Source of the DNA: Acanthosepion esculentum
Taxonomy: Eukaryota; Mollusca; Cephalopoda; Sepiida; Sepiidae
Reading direction: 5' to 3'
Assembly: GCA_964036315.1 (NCBI GenBank)
Contig: OZ038517.1
Location: 15,254,013 to 15,318,012, forward strand
Length of the DNA: 64,000 bases
Positions 1-7,488 of the stretch are shown here, piece after piece. Position numbers and translations under genes: made by a program. The notes under the pieces were generated by a model, which had not been told where the DNA came from, did no database searches, and saw only the letters and a list, made by a program, of their open reading frames with translations. Each line of letters starts with the position of its first letter. Within the stretch, counting starts at the first letter, position 1.

Positions 1-659
1 CGCCGTCTTTGGATTTCTTTTTCTTCCGATAGATATTTGCATTTCACTGTTATAATCAACACATAAGACTTTTAACATGAAAAGATATTGAGCAAAAAGT
101 AATTTATATAATACCACGAGTAATCAATGAATCCTAGATAGCATTGAACGTGTAAAAAAGTATGAGGGCCTCTACTTTAGTTGCGAATTTTTCATGTCCG
201 CTACCTTGAATCCCAATACATTATTTCAAGCCTTTTCTTTCATTACAACTGTCTGACAAATGTCGTCATTTTGACGGCACCAGTAGACTAGTTGTTATAT
301 ATGGAAGTATTAATTCTCGCATGATCATGTTTGTGAGCCCCGACAATGTAGTCTTGCGCAAGGCTAAGCTTTTTATACAAAACTGTAAACACTCAAGGGG
401 AGAATAGGACCACAACGCTATGCATTGCTGCTTTTTCATAATTCCGCTCCATGCAAGACAATAAAGCCACGAAGATGCAATATGCAGCGGAAACCGGATG
501 CATGTCTATCTTTGTGTCAATAGTGAAAACCGGACCCATGTCTACGCTTTGGACAGGACTGTAAACTAGACACATGTTTACATTTTTTTGAGATTTACAA
601 AAAAAAAAAATCATTTAACCCCAAGCAAGGTAATAAAGCCACTAAGTGTCAAGGTGTTA
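1..659. other. No recognisable gene; unannotated flank
   Basis: I see no coding signature, RNA gene or long repeat here. The only internal structure is weak. A short phrase ending in CATGTCTA recurs near 503 and 533, each time after an AACCGGA-like word, and an ATAAAGCCAC word occurs near 461 and again near 632. The open frames are short and AT-driven. Confidence 0.5.
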
Positions 660-1072
660 TTGAGTGTGAGTGAACGGGAATTAAGAAGACAGTAGATAAC
701 GATTGATATTGCATTTAAATTTTTGAAGATCAAAGTTGACAGGAAAGCAAGAAGCCGGAAGTGAGTTCCACAAGCGAAAATTGAGTGAGAACAATAGAAG
801 AGTAATCAGGAAGAGAGTAGATAACGATTGACATTGCATTTAAATTTTTGAAGATCAAAGTTGACTTGAAAGCAAGAAGCCGGAAGAGAGTTCCTCAAGC
901 GAAAATTGAGTGAGAACAATAGAAGAGTAATCAGGAAGACAGTAGATAACGATTGACATTGCATTTAAATTTTTGAAGATCAAAGTTAAAAGGAAAGCAA
1001 GAAGCCGGAAGAGAGTTCCACAAGCGAAAATTGAGCGAGAACAATAGAAGAGTAATCAGGAAGACAGCAGAT
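660..1072. repeat. 125-bp tandem repeat, about three copies
   Basis: The word AGTAGATAACG begins at 691, 816 and 941, and a decayed AGCAGATG continues the phase at 1066, which gives an exact 125-bp period. Each unit contains a stretch on the theme GCATTTAAATTTTTGAAG followed by AGCAAGAAGCCGGAAG and GAGAACAATAGAAGAG. The copies differ by only a few substitutions, so the expansion looks recent. There is no coding capacity and no similarity to the 85-bp satellite further on. Confidence 0.9.
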
Positions 1073-1230
1073 GTGGAAGCAATATTCAAAGTAACTTGGA
1101 ATGGTAGACTCTATAAATATGTAAGATAGATTCTGGCGACGAAAATTATTCTCGTACAACTCAGGGAACTAACTTTCCTTGCAGCAGACTTTGCAATTGA
1201 TTCAATATTTATCATTTTTTTGTTAATCTT

Positions 1231-1415
1231 TTGCTGTATTTCGATAGTGACATTAGTTCGAGTTTTTGTTCATTCAAAGCTTCGTCCACCGCTAGGAAAG
1301 TTCGCTCGCCATGCCGCGCCAGGAAATTTTTCTCGCCGGAGTCGATCCTTCAAATCTACAAATCAAACATTCGCCCTTGCATTCAGTATTGCTGCCATGT
1401 TTTTAATGGATGTCA
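1231..1415 (+). pseudogene. Non-LTR retrotransposon (LINE) RT C-terminal fragment
   Basis: The forward frame reads like the segment just downstream of the catalytic core of LINE reverse transcriptases. It has an Arg/Lys-rich 'ARKVRSPCRARKFFSP' stretch, then 'ILQIYKSNIRPCIQYCCHVF', matching the family pattern in which a Tyr-Lys-Ser / Ile-Arg-Pro block precedes Glu/Gln-Tyr-Cys. Only about 45 residues are recognisable. The catalytic motifs upstream and the rest of the C-terminus are missing. The frame runs directly into a sequence shared with the SINE tails in this window, from about 1416. It is a dead fragment. The clade cannot be settled from so short a piece. Confidence 0.65.
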
Positions 1416-1533
1416 GTTATCAAATTTCTCGGACATACAGGCCGGTAAATGTCGTTAATACTGTTTATTATAAAAAGAACGTATAAACATAAAAAAAAAT
1501 GTCTTAAAATAATTATCGGACTTTGTCCAGTTC
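1416..1533 (+). mobile_element. SINE/LINE-type 3' tail fragment
   Basis: From AATTTCTCGGACAT onward this matches the 3' halves of the SINEs at 1640-1893 and, on the other strand, 59383-59625. All share AGGCCGGTAAATG, then TTTATTATAAA, then TATAAAAAGAA. The tRNA-like head is missing and is replaced by the LINE RT scrap immediately upstream. It could be a 5'-truncated SINE, or the real 3' end of the LINE that mobilises these SINEs. Confidence 0.65.
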
Positions 1534-1639
1534 ATAATGTGCGACGTCATTTGTTTACATTTGGATACGCATCAGGCAGATATGAATGTACGAGAGAAAA
1601 TCATGGATAATTGTTGTTTAAAATCAGTAAAATCGACCT

Positions 1640-1893
1640 TGCTAACCGAAACGCTCCTCTGTAGATCAATCGGTAAAAACATGTCAGGCTATATGACGGT
1701 TCCGTATAGGATACAGGTTCGATTCCTGTAGGCAGACGCATACTTTCTATGAAAGTTTCTGGGAAATTTAGGCCGGTAAATGTCGTTAATACTGTTTATT
1801 ATAAACAGAGCATTTCCGTAAATATTTGTATCTATAAAAAGAACGTATAAACATAAAAAATGTCTCAAAATAATTGTCGGACTTTGGCCATTT
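1640..1893 (+). mobile_element. tRNA-derived SINE, class-II-tRNA-like head, copy A
   Basis: A box B match, GGTTCGATTCC, lies at 1716-1726, preceded by TATATGACGGTTCCGTATAG. That stretch is identical to the well-preserved minus-strand copy at 59383-59625. The box A half of the head is badly decayed compared with that copy. The body continues through AGGCCGGTAAATG, TTTATTATAAACAGAGCAT and TATAAAAAGAACG and ends near a short TA run. As a pol III-transcribed non-autonomous element it encodes no protein. Confidence 0.75.
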
Positions 1894-2047
1894 CATGATA
1901 TATATATTATTGTCATCCACAGACAGACTGTTTCGCTGTAACACAGCTCTTCAGTGTGGCTAGACGTTCGATTGCTTTTACCTAGGATCGAAACCCGACT
2001 GGATTGGCGTCAGTCGGAAATTCTACCACTAAGCCGTCGGCGCACGG
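1893..2047 (-). mobile_element. tRNA-derived SINE carrying a hammerhead motif
   Basis: On the minus strand the element starts with a tRNA-like head. A box-A-like CGGCTTAGTGGTAGAATT lies near 2037-2020 and a box-B-like GTTTCGATCCT lies about 40 nt downstream. The head resembles a glycine-type tRNA. About 20 nt after box B comes a complete hammerhead ribozyme fold (1959-1917), then a short AT tail. A plus-strand relic at 5225-5365 repeats the box B, linker and ribozyme core in the same order, so head and ribozyme belong to one repeated unit and are not a chance juxtaposition. The assignment to a SINE is inference from promoter boxes and structure. Confidence 0.6.
1917..1959 (-). ncRNA. Hammerhead ribozyme motif, structurally complete
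   Basis: Read on the minus strand, every invariant hammerhead position is present. The CUGANGA core is CTGAAGA (1954-1948). Helix II is GCTG/CAGC with loop TGTTA (1947-1935). GAAAC follows (1934-1930). Helix III is ACA/TGT with loop GTC. The nucleotide before cleavage is C at 1922. Helix I is CCACA (1959-1955) paired with TGTGG (1921-1917). The predicted cut is between 1922 and 1921. The A15.1-U16.1 and G10.1-C11.1 pairs are kept. The short helix III resembles the small ribozymes known from animal retroelements, which often act as dimers. Activity is inferred from structure only. Confidence 0.72.
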
Positions 2048-2429
2048 CACGGATGAAGGTGAATTTTAGCGTATTTATCTTTAGATAAACACACAGTGAC
2101 CGACAGGACTCAATTCGCTTTTGCCGAAGAGTCACGCTATATTAGCCTTAATAGTCAATGTTTACGCACCCACACTTCCTTCCCCAGAGAGCTCAACCGA
2201 AATTATTTTTTCAGGAGCCTATATTATTATATATATATACTACAGTTCAAAATTAAGTTTGAGGCCCATCCATGTAATTTTTTTAAATTGGTCCAAAAAC
2301 TAGTTGTTTTGTACTTTAAATAAGAGAAAACTATTTACCTGGTTAAAAAAAAAAGTGCGACAAGATTCTTTAGTCGAAATTTTATGATTAAAGCATAAAA
2401 ATCATTCCAAATGCTCTGATACCATTGGG
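2048..2429. other. Unannotated spacer
   Basis: No gene or recognisable element. A short TA-rich run lies near 2220-2240. The sequence leads into the mariner relic without terminal inverted repeats that I can identify. Confidence 0.4.
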
Positions 2430-3230
2430 ACACCTGAATTTGTCCAGCAAGTTCAGTAGACAATCGATGACAATCTCAGAAATACCATGACGTCAATTGC
2501 GAAAGACTTCCATGCGTAAGAAGGAAAAATCAAAAATGTCCGCGAAGACCTCAGATATAAATCTTATGAAGTCATATGTGATGAAGAAAGGTTAATTTAT
2601 GTCAGAAAGAGAAGCAAAAAGAAAATCGCTTAATCCGATCTAAAAGGCTTTTAAACAAACTTAAAAATCCAGCCGAAGATGACGTGATTTCGTTTTTCTC
2701 AAATGATAAAACTTTGACCAAGATCAGAAATTTGATAGAAAGAAATGACAGATGCTTATGTGCAGACGTTTCTGAAGTTCCGACAGTTACACACACAACA
2801 TTTCCTGCAACTAACATGGCTTTTTAGGTTATCATCAATAAAGGAGATTTGATGCCTCCTCGCTTTTTTCCAGAAGGAGTTAACTCTGCTGCCGACATTG
2901 AGGTTCTGGAAACTGATAGACAGTTTATGCAATGGAAGGCGTTATGTGTTTCAATAGGACTCCCAAGGCTCAAGTAATGCAGGAATAGATGGCTGAGACA
3001 TTACATGGCCGCATAAACGCTAACGTTTGTACACCTAACCCCTGATATCTCAATCTATTGGACTACTACGTGTGGGGCGTTACTTAGAGTAAGTCAATGG
3101 ACACACCCATAATCTTAAAGATTCTTTGAAAGCCGCCATAGAGTAATGTCAAAGATGAGCGACGTTCGTTGAATTCGAGCAAGTAACCGACTTTGCTTCC
3201 ACATAGAAGCAGTTACTGAAGGGGAAGGTG
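2430..3230 (+). pseudogene. Mariner-family (Tc1/mariner) transposase, decayed
   Basis: The forward strand follows the order of a mariner-type transposase across frameshifts and stops. An N-terminal helix-turn-helix part ends in 'EDLRYKSYE' (about 2545-2575). Next comes 'KRLLNKLKNPAEDD' (about 2641-2680), then the first catalytic block as 'FFSNDK', where the family has Asp at the Asn position. 'ERNDRCLCADVSEVP' and 'MPPRFFPEGV' follow (2740-2880), then 'IEVLET'. The second-Asp region is broken by a stop, and the third-Asp region is recognisable from 'DYYVWG' (about 3060-3080). The coding stretch has an in-frame stop at about 2826 and several frameshifts, so it cannot encode an active enzyme. 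No clear terminal inverted repeats were found. Confidence 0.85.
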
Positions 3231-3365
3231 GCTTTTTTTAATAAAATTATATAAAAAAAGATCATGTATTTTTATGCATATAACTTTTTTCAATAATAAA
3301 GATTTCATCGCTTATTATATATCTTTATTTTTATAAACATAAATCTGTCCTCAAATACGTTTATG

Positions 3366-3377
3366 CACACACACACA

Positions 3378-3430
<53 letters not shown>
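3366..3430. repeat. (CA)n-(TA)n compound microsatellite
   Basis: About 15 bp of CA repeats runs directly into about 50 bp of TA repeats, immediately left of the 88-bp palindrome. Confidence 0.95.
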
Positions 3431-3433
<3 letters not shown>

Positions 3434-3434
<1 letters not shown>

Positions 3435-3521
3435 CTTAGAGGCGACAGTGTGTTTGATGTTAGACGCAATCGTTAGGCCTGACGATTGAGTCTAGCATGA
3501 AGCAGTCTGTCGCCTCTAAGT
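3434..3521. repeat. 88-bp near-perfect palindrome (foldback element)
   Basis: The outer arms are ACTTAGAGGCGACAG on the left and its reverse complement on the right. The pairing continues inward through TTAGAC / GTCTA and CAATCGT / ACGATTG to a centre near 3477 (TTAGGCCTGA), so almost no loop is left. Each arm is about 44 nt with only a handful of mismatches and small indels. TA microsatellite abuts the left side. It is best explained as a palindromic MITE or an RNA hairpin unit; no protein is encoded. Confidence 0.85.
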
Positions 3522-3619
3522 GTTGACTTCAATGTTCATTTTTATATTTACACACGCTCTATTTCTGATATTGAGCACTTTATCCCATAAATATAGCACA
3601 CCTTAAGACTATATTTCTT

Positions 3620-3622
<3 letters not shown>

Positions 3623-3666
<44 letters not shown>
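3623..3666. repeat. (TA)n microsatellite
   Basis: An uninterrupted TA dinucleotide run of about 44 bp. Confidence 0.95.
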
Positions 3667-3670
<4 letters not shown>

Positions 3671-3695
3671 TAATTGATTTTGCAGAGTTAGCCAC

Positions 3696-3730
3696 CCGAT
3701 GAGACCTTGGCAGTCGAAACCGCGATAGTT
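3696..3730 (+). ncRNA. Degraded hammerhead-like core
   Basis: CCGATGA (3696-3702) is followed by GAC/GTC pairing around a 7-nt loop (3703-3715), GAAAC (3716-3720) and a possible AC/GT helix III ending near 3729. The core differs from CUGANGA at an invariant position (U4 is C), and no convincing helix I forms, so this is probably a dead relic from a PLE or retrozyme terminus. Confidence 0.35.
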
Positions 3731-3755
3731 TTCGATTCAGTATTTTACTATTTTA

Positions 3756-3758
<3 letters not shown>

Positions 3759-3813
<55 letters not shown>
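3759..3813. repeat. (TA)n microsatellite
   Basis: An uninterrupted TA run of about 55 bp that follows the degraded hammerhead-like core. Confidence 0.95.
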
Positions 3814-3818
<5 letters not shown>

Positions 3819-3889
3819 ACAATAATATATATTAAAAAATTTTAATCTTCAGACACACTGGGTAGTATATTAATATTCTTTCGTTTTTA

Positions 3890-3956
3890 TTATTATTTCA
3901 TTTAGATTCCTCGACTAGTTTCGACCAACATGGCCATCATCAGGATAATAAATAAT
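3890..3956 (-). ncRNA. Hammerhead ribozyme motif of a Penelope-like element
   Basis: On the minus strand: core CTGATGA (3943-3937); helix II GGCC/GGTC with one G-U pair (3935-3923); GAAAC (3922-3918); a two-base TA loop closed by C-G and A-U; and cleavage base C at 3913 (GTC). Helix I has a short proximal part and a distal pairing of ATTATTT (about 3954-3948) with AAATAAT on the 3' side, separated by an internal loop. It lies downstream of the minus-strand GIY-YIG fragment at 4358-5007, where PLE terminal repeats are known to carry hammerheads. The minimal helix III suggests it would act as a dimer. Confidence 0.65.
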
Positions 3957-4357
3957 TTTCTGCTTGCTGGTAGCAGTGAACTACAGAAATGAATGCCTTG
4001 ATGGAGAAAATGAACTTTTGTATGTAGTTTTCATTTGTTTTTTTATTTTTTATTTTTTTAACATGAATTTTGGTCAGTCTTTGTGTTGGTCAAACCGTCT
4101 CTTTTAAGTTGTTATTTAAGATAAGAGCTGGATGCATTCATGCTGCTCTGAATTCCCTTGGTCATTTTGACACATTTATTGATTCCTGGAAAGGGGATGT
4201 GTCTCTGTTAAGTGTGTGTGTGTTATTTGGTTCTTAGGGATTGAGTGAGTATGATGTGTGTAAGCGTGTATATTCGTGTGGGTGGGTGCCTCAACACCTC
4301 CGTAGGCATGTCTATCTTGTGTGGGTGAGAAATGTGAATAGGTCCTGATTTGTGGGG
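3957..4357 (-). other. 3' untranslated part of the Penelope-like element
   Basis: This non-coding stretch lies between the end of the GIY-YIG frame and the hammerhead motif on the same strand. I see no ORF. The plus strand is T/G-rich with GTGTGT runs near 4215-4290. Assignment to the PLE is by position only. Confidence 0.45.
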
Positions 4358-5003
4358 TTATATATTAATACTATCTATATTGTTAAATTTGTGATTAAGC
4401 CCGTCTGGATAGGGCGTTTTTAAACGTTAGATCCACTTATTTTCATGGCACTCTAAAATCTTTCTAATGTTATCTGCTCTGGACTTTTCTATTCTCTCAA
4501 TTATAGTGAATTTGGCATGGGTTTTAAAATCGTGTTTTTCTAGGCGGAAATGTTGTTCTACAGGTAATAATTTTTCATGGGGAGTCGACTTAATTCGATT
4601 GCGATAATTATTAATTCTGTAGTGAAAGGGCCATCCAGATTTTCCTACATATTGTTTCTGGCATAGTGTGCATTCTAGGAGGTAAATTATGTTATGACTT
4701 CTACAGTTAGAGTCGTGGTAGATTTTGAAAGTAGATTTAGTGACTGAGCTAGTGAATGAATTTGTGTGTCTAATGTGGTTACAACATAGGCTCCTTTTGT
4801 TGTTAGATTGTTGGGAAAATCCTGTTGTTTTTATTTTTGGTTTATTACAGATTATCTTATCCCCTGAAATGCGGTTACTACCTATGATTTCTTTTAGGTT
4901 CTTAGGTCTACGATATGCTGGAAAGCCGGGTTCCTCAAACAATTTTTTAGGTCTGGTTTGAGATGTAGTATTTCCCAGTGACTTTTGATTATTTGGGATA
5001 GTG

Positions 5004-5007
<4 letters not shown>
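4358..5007 (-). pseudogene. Penelope-like element, linker plus GIY-YIG endonuclease fragment
   Basis: Penelope-like elements encode a reverse transcriptase followed by a GIY-YIG nuclease. Only the C-terminal part is present here. On the minus strand it begins near 'IPTIPNNQKSLGNTTSQ', passes a 'FPAYRRPKNLKEII' linker and a Cys/His patch ('SLCCNHIRH'), then enters the nuclease core with 'HNIIYLLECTLCQKQYVGKS' supplying the two GIY-YIG strands. Downstream come an Arg-rich helix ('HYRINNYRNRI') and the conserved Glu in 'ECHENKWI'. An in-frame stop at about 4427-4429 follows. Reading through it gives 'RLKTPYPDGLN', the usual end of the domain, so the stop is a lesion. The RT part is missing: the frame runs upstream into a TA microsatellite at 5008. 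A 5' truncation of this kind is typical of PLE insertions. Confidence 0.85.

Positions 5008-5051
<44 letters not shown>
5008..5051. repeat. (TA)n microsatellite at PLE truncation point
   Basis: A TA run of about 44 bp marks the 5' boundary of the PLE fragment. Its Ile-Tyr translation is meaningless. Confidence 0.95.
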
Positions 5052-5055
<4 letters not shown>

Positions 5056-5059
5056 AGTT

Positions 5060-5110
5060 TGAATTTGCCACACTGTGATATAGCAAAACAGTCTATCTGT
5101 GGATGACGAT
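5060..5110 (+). ncRNA. Relic of the SINE hammerhead tail
   Basis: This plus-strand sequence resembles the intact minus-strand motif at 1917-1959. It keeps CCACACTG (5068-5075), ACAGTCTATC and TGTGGATGAC, so helix I is still CCACA/TGTGG. About seven bases of core and helix II are deleted, and GAAAC has become AAAAC. It cannot fold into an active ribozyme. Confidence 0.6.
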
Positions 5111-5224
5111 ATTAGCTCTCGATAAAATAATTTAATCGATCGAGCACTGTAGGTAGTAAAGAGTGAATTTGTAAAGAGTCACTATTACTGCTGATGGTGC
5201 TAGACTCCCCAAGCTGATTGTGTT

Positions 5225-5365
5225 CTCTTAGTGACTGGTGTGTTTACGAAAAAAATACGAAAAAATTTGACTTTCTCTCTAGAAATCTGATACCAAATCG
5301 GTCGGGTTTCGTTCCCAGCCTGAAGTAATCGGATGTTTAGCCATACTGATGAGTCGTGATCCTTC
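5225..5365 (+). mobile_element. Relic of the hammerhead-bearing SINE (5' half)
   Basis: This stretch aligns with the minus-strand SINE at 1893-2047: TCGGGTTTCGTTCCC (box B region, about 5302-5316), AAGTAATCGGATG, TTTAGCCATA, then CTGATGA (5346-5352), which is a canonical hammerhead core start. The element breaks off just after GTCGTGATCC, so GAAAC and the cleavage strand are absent. A box-A-like piece near 5230 is uncertain because an A-rich insertion separates it from box B. Confidence 0.5.
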
Positions 5366-5856
5366 TTTTGCTTCTAAATTGGTCTTTGTGAGCCAGTATG
5401 CCATATCCATTCTTTGTTAACACAGCTGTGTTAAATCCCCTTTGCATCATAAAATTCGTCTTTTCTAGAATTGAATCCTTGTCCTTACTGTATCAAACAC
5501 TTTCGTTCGTTGCAAATGACATGGTAATCGGAACTCTTATTTATCTCCCCATCAATGCGGATGGGAGTTTTCTTCTACCTGCGCGAGGAATAACTCTACA
5601 ACTTATGAACCATCTGGAGAAATCACACTCTATATCATATTCCGTTGGAGAGAATAATTTTAATTCTATTTTTACCGTTTGAGCCATTCTCCTCGCAATT
5701 TCCATTTGACTGTTGTTATTAAGTTGGTGTTTTGTATGAAATGTAGTGTTATGGACACTGGCAACGGAAAATTTTAGAGTCCACGTGAAGTACGAATCCT
5801 CGTCGCCAAGTTGTTGTGGCCTGTTATGGGCCAGAAAGAAAGCACACGGAAAGAAA
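5366..5856. other. Unannotated spacer
   Basis: Open frames on both strands exist here but match no family I recognise, and their amino acid composition is unremarkable. No repeat of the flanking elements was found. Confidence 0.4.
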
Positions 5857-6140
5857 AAAAGGCAGGCTGCACAAGTGTATTGGAGGAATGTATATGGCAT
5901 AAGGCCGAGTTTAACGTGGTTTGGCTCGGCCAGAATATTTCCTTAGAACCCGCATAAGCGGGTTCGGGATCTGTCTACCTCCGCGGACGAAACTTTGCTC
6001 TGCGACAAAGCAAAGAGTTCGACAGAAGTCGCACACAGTCAGAGACTGCGTGTCGACTGTCTGTCATAGGAAGTCTCGCAGGTTAGTATTTATGAAAGGA
6101 AGAAGAGTTCATTTCCATGTACATAGGTCACCGTAACCTG
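5857..6140 (-). repeat. Gypsy 3'-end repeat block, copy 1
   Basis: The block begins with AAAAGGCAGGCTGCACAAG and contains AAGGCCGAGTTTAACGTGG, a hairpin AACCCGC-ATAA-GCGGGTT (about 5947-5964), AGTCGCACACAGTCAGAG and GACTGCGTGTCGACTGTC, then TCTCGCAGGTTAGTATTTAT. It recurs as copies 2 and 3 downstream, each time beside integrase-related sequence, so it probably represents the 3' end or LTR region of the gypsy element. True LTR boundaries were not resolved. Confidence 0.6.
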
Positions 6141-6239
6141 TAGACAATTCGTTTTAATCATACACATAAAGTTTCTTCACAAAACAGTTTCACAATAGTG
6201 GCGTTTCTACTCGCGACTTTAATAACTTCAGGCCAACCT

Positions 6240-6392
6240 GAATACTAATTGACTAATATCAAAAATAGTCTTATAATTTCTTCACACTTTAGACTTTTTC
6301 TTAACATACTCTTCCGTGTTTTTCGAACATCCTGGCCACCATGCTTGCAACTTTAACCTCATTTACATAGCCAATATACCTCCAAAAGGCAG
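6240..6392 (-). pseudogene. Ty3/gypsy integrase fragment, extra copy
   Basis: On the minus strand this reads as a second, more decayed copy of the integrase N-terminal region at 6880-7135. Both share a Trp-Trp-Pro-Gly block, an Asn-Glu-Val / Arg-Leu lead-in and an Arg/Glu-rich helix. Stops and frameshifts are frequent. An insertion of about 100 bp separates it from the neighbouring repeat block. It implies a tandem duplication of the element's 3' end. Confidence 0.65.
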
Positions 6393-6535
6393 GTTGCACA
6401 AGTGTATTGAAATAACAGATATATACAAAGTAAAAGAGTTGTCAGTCAGCAGATAGAATTGTCCGTCCAAACTGTCAGGTTGCACTGCGTCTCGACCTTC
6501 TGTATATCTAACAGTCTCCCACGAAGAATGTATGT
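6385..6535. repeat. Partial gypsy 3' repeat (start of next tandem copy)
   Basis: AAAAGGCAGGTTGCACAAG at about 6385 matches the start of copy 1 at 5857. This sets a tandem spacing of about 528 bp before the sequences diverge. Confidence 0.5.
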
Positions 6536-6683
6536 GACACAAGGCCGAGTTTAACGTGGGTTTCTCCGAGCCCGTCGGCTCGACCAAAAATATTCCATTA
6601 CAACCCTGCCAAAGCAGAGAGCTCGACAGAAGTCGCACACAGTCAGAGACTGCGTGTCGACTGTCAATATTTAATATTCCCCC
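6536..6683 (-). repeat. Gypsy 3'-end repeat block, copy 2 (internally deleted)
   Basis: It shares AAGGCCGAGTTTAACGTGG, AAAAATATTCC, CAAAGCAGAG and AGTCGCACACAGTCAGAG with the other copies. It lacks the hairpin and the following stretch, which is deleted between ACAACCC and TGCCAAAGC. It ends in a poly-C junction near 6680. Confidence 0.6.
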
Positions 6684-6695
6684 CCTACGCGGGAT

Positions 6696-6890
6696 GTATG
6701 TAGCACAAGGAGGAGTTTACCGTAGGCTCGGCCAAAAATATTCCGTTAGAACCCGCATAAACGGGTTCAGGGCCTGTCTACCTCCCCAGACGAAGCTTTG
6801 CCAAAGCAGAGAGTTCGACAGAAGTCGCACACTGTCAAAGACTGCGTGTCGACTGTCTGCCGTATGAAGTCTCGCAGGTTAGTATTTATG
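6696..6890 (-). repeat. Gypsy 3'-end repeat block, copy 3
   Basis: This is the least broken copy next to the main integrase relic. It contains AACCCG-CATAAA-CGGGTT (about 6749-6766), AGTCGCACACTGTCAAAG, GACTGCGTGTCGACTGTC and CTCGCAGGTTAGTATTTATG, and continues directly into integrase-coding sequence. Confidence 0.6.
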
Positions 6891-7135
6891 AAAGGAGGAA
6901 GCGTTCATTTCGATGTAGGTAGGTCACCATAACATGTAGCCAATTCGTTTGATCCATGTGTACTCGTATCCATGGCTTGATTTCCTTTGGCCAAGATTGA
7001 TTTTCAGTTTGCCTAAATTTCTGCACACTTTGCACATTTTTAACATATTCTTCCACGTCTCTCGAATAGCCTGGCCACCATGCTTGCAAATTTAACCTCA
7101 TTTACAGAGCCAATATACCTCCATGTATATCATTG
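6880..7135 (-). pseudogene. Ty3/gypsy integrase, zinc-binding and core start
   Basis: The minus-strand frame carries the integrase N-terminal region. A 'LQAWWPGYSRDVEEYVKN' block is followed by 'QSVQKF', where the family's paired zinc-binding cysteines have been lost. 'KPWIRVHMDQTNW' follows and marks the entry to the catalytic core with its first Asp. The core then ends in stops, so the remaining catalytic Asp and Glu are not readable. It is downstream of RNase H on the same strand, the usual gypsy order. The element is dead. Confidence 0.8.
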
Positions 7136-7488
7136 TGAACAGCTTAATTACTTCTTTTCTCAGAGACTGTGCGGGGTACTATGATATCTCTATTAGACAT
7201 AATTCCTTTTCTATTGTTAATTTGTGTCTTGACTCTTTATAAGGTCTTTCAACCATAGAGCAAATTCTTCATGTAATTCTCTTTACTTCCTCCATACTTC
7301 TATTCAACACCGGATTCTGTCAAGTTCCCAACCTAAGTCGATTTAAGGGTAATACGTCCGTTTCTATCAAGTGCAAAATCCTATCCTAAAAATTGCTTCA
7401 ACATTTTTATTTTCAAAATTTTACCGAGATAATGAATCCATATGCCGAATACTATTTCCTCTGAGATATGCTATGTCAAAGTCGAACG

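Noticed and set aside
2602..2817. Minus-strand ORF of about 70 codons
   Set aside because: Antisense to the mariner transposase relic.
5541..5900. 119-codon minus-strand ORF
   Set aside because: No recognisable domain, composition like spacer DNA, and overlaps another unrelated frame; not supported as a gene.
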